DNA of 64,000 nucleotides from assembly GCA_027574665.1 (NCBI GenBank), contig CM050666.1, forward strand, positions 310,001-374,000. Reading direction: 5' to 3'. The stretch is from Rhynochetos jubatus. Its lineage: Eukaryota > Chordata > Aves > Eurypygiformes > Rhynochetidae. Shown in pieces: positions 63,676 to 64,000 of this stretch. A program made the position numbers and the translations under genes. The number at the start of each line of letters is the position of its first letter. Positions within the stretch are counted from its first letter, which is position 1. The notes below the pieces were generated by a model, which was given only the letters and a program-made list of their open reading frames with translations, did no database searches and had not been told where the DNA came from.

Positions 63676-64000
63676 CCCGGGAAAGTCGAAATCCACAGGG
63701 TCACCTTCTCTGTGCTAACAGGCTCGGAGAGGCTCGAATGCGCGGCTCGTTGAAGCGTCTGCCCGAACACGGACATCTAAAGCAGCACTGTAATGCGACC
63801 AAACAGAAAGAGTTAGGAGAGAATTTCTTGTCCCTTCTTGCTGCGCCTTTGCAGAGCACTGCGTGCCAGAGCAGCCGGATCGCTGTGTTGCTTGCAATCT
63901 CCAGTTCCAACAGTGCCACAGTTCCTCGGCAACAGAAAGAGCTAGGAAGGAATTGCTTACGCTGTTTTCTCTCGCTGTGCTCTAGCAGTTCGTTCCCTTT
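63676..64000 (+). repeat. A monomer, cut by the window end
   Basis: 325 bp of an A copy close to consensus (GAAAGAG, GGATCGCTG alleles) run to the end of the window inside subrepeat 2. The array therefore continues to the right for at least the rest of this monomer. Confidence 0.88.

Larger units (their letters stand above)
1..64000 (+). repeat. Satellite DNA block filling the whole window
   Basis: Every base belongs to one family of tandem repeats in one orientation. I followed the unit boundary, the CCCGGG or ACCGGG preceding AAAGT, from one end to the other, and the units account for the sequence with nothing left over. No inversion, interspersed element, microsatellite expansion or unique spacer breaks it. 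Two monomer types occur: A (472 bp) and B (272 bp), sharing their second and third subrepeats. The family is not one I recognise by name. A eukaryotic heterochromatic location is inferred from size, homogeneity and CpG decay, not from any gene. Confidence 0.97.

Noticed and set aside
1-64000. CRISPR array
   Set aside because: The period is 472 or 272 bp with no alternation of constant repeat and unique spacer, and there are no cas genes. The whole unit is repeated.
1-64000. Ribosomal DNA, 5S or histone gene cluster
   Set aside because: Unit lengths are too short for rDNA or histone repeats, and no 5S-like internal control region or conserved rRNA core sequence is present in either monomer.

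Overview
The window is a single uninterrupted block of eukaryotic satellite DNA. I find no credible protein-coding gene, no RNA gene, no transposable element and no unique sequence. Everything lies head-to-tail in one orientation. The species cannot be named from the sequence. Many differences between copies are C-to-T or G-to-A changes at CpG, which suggests a genome with CpG methylation (a vertebrate is plausible, a plant is not excluded). The array type suggests pericentromeric, centromeric or other heterochromatin; this is inference.

Layout. Positions 1-58041 hold exactly 123 tandem copies of a monomer called A here. It is 472 bp; 106 copies have that length and 17 differ by one or two bases. 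Each A monomer has a linker of about 130 bp followed by three diverged subrepeats, whose opening motif GAAAGAG recurs at exact 129-bp steps. Positions 58042-64000 switch to a mixture of a shorter 272-bp monomer (B) and A monomers. B lacks the first subrepeat and has a shorter, different linker containing CGACACCTTGTGG. The order in the tail is B B B B, a 214-bp truncated A, B B B, A A, B B, A, B B, A, B B, A (cut by the window end). From 61101 onward this forms a B-B-A higher-order repeat of 1016 bp.

Within the A array three haplotype domains can be seen: 1-35397, with a recurrent 3' allele ending in a TGA-containing motif; 35398-40587, largely lacking that allele; and 40588-58041, with new alleles and clear higher-order repeats. 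The last domain holds a tetramer present four times in tandem at 43420-50961 and a trimer present three times at 52850-58041. Smaller dimer duplications occur at 9440-11327 and 16520-18407.

The most interesting signal is a minus-strand 17-mer at the start of nearly every A monomer. It matches 8 of the 9 fixed positions of the CENP-B box; B monomers match only 6. Next to it is a cluster of five palindromic hexamers, and about 100 bp upstream lies a hairpin-forming pyrimidine/purine inverted repeat. Open reading frames of about 150 codons recur on both strands of each monomer, but frameshifts, stops and a lost ATG in more than a third of copies show they are by-products of the repeat, not genes.
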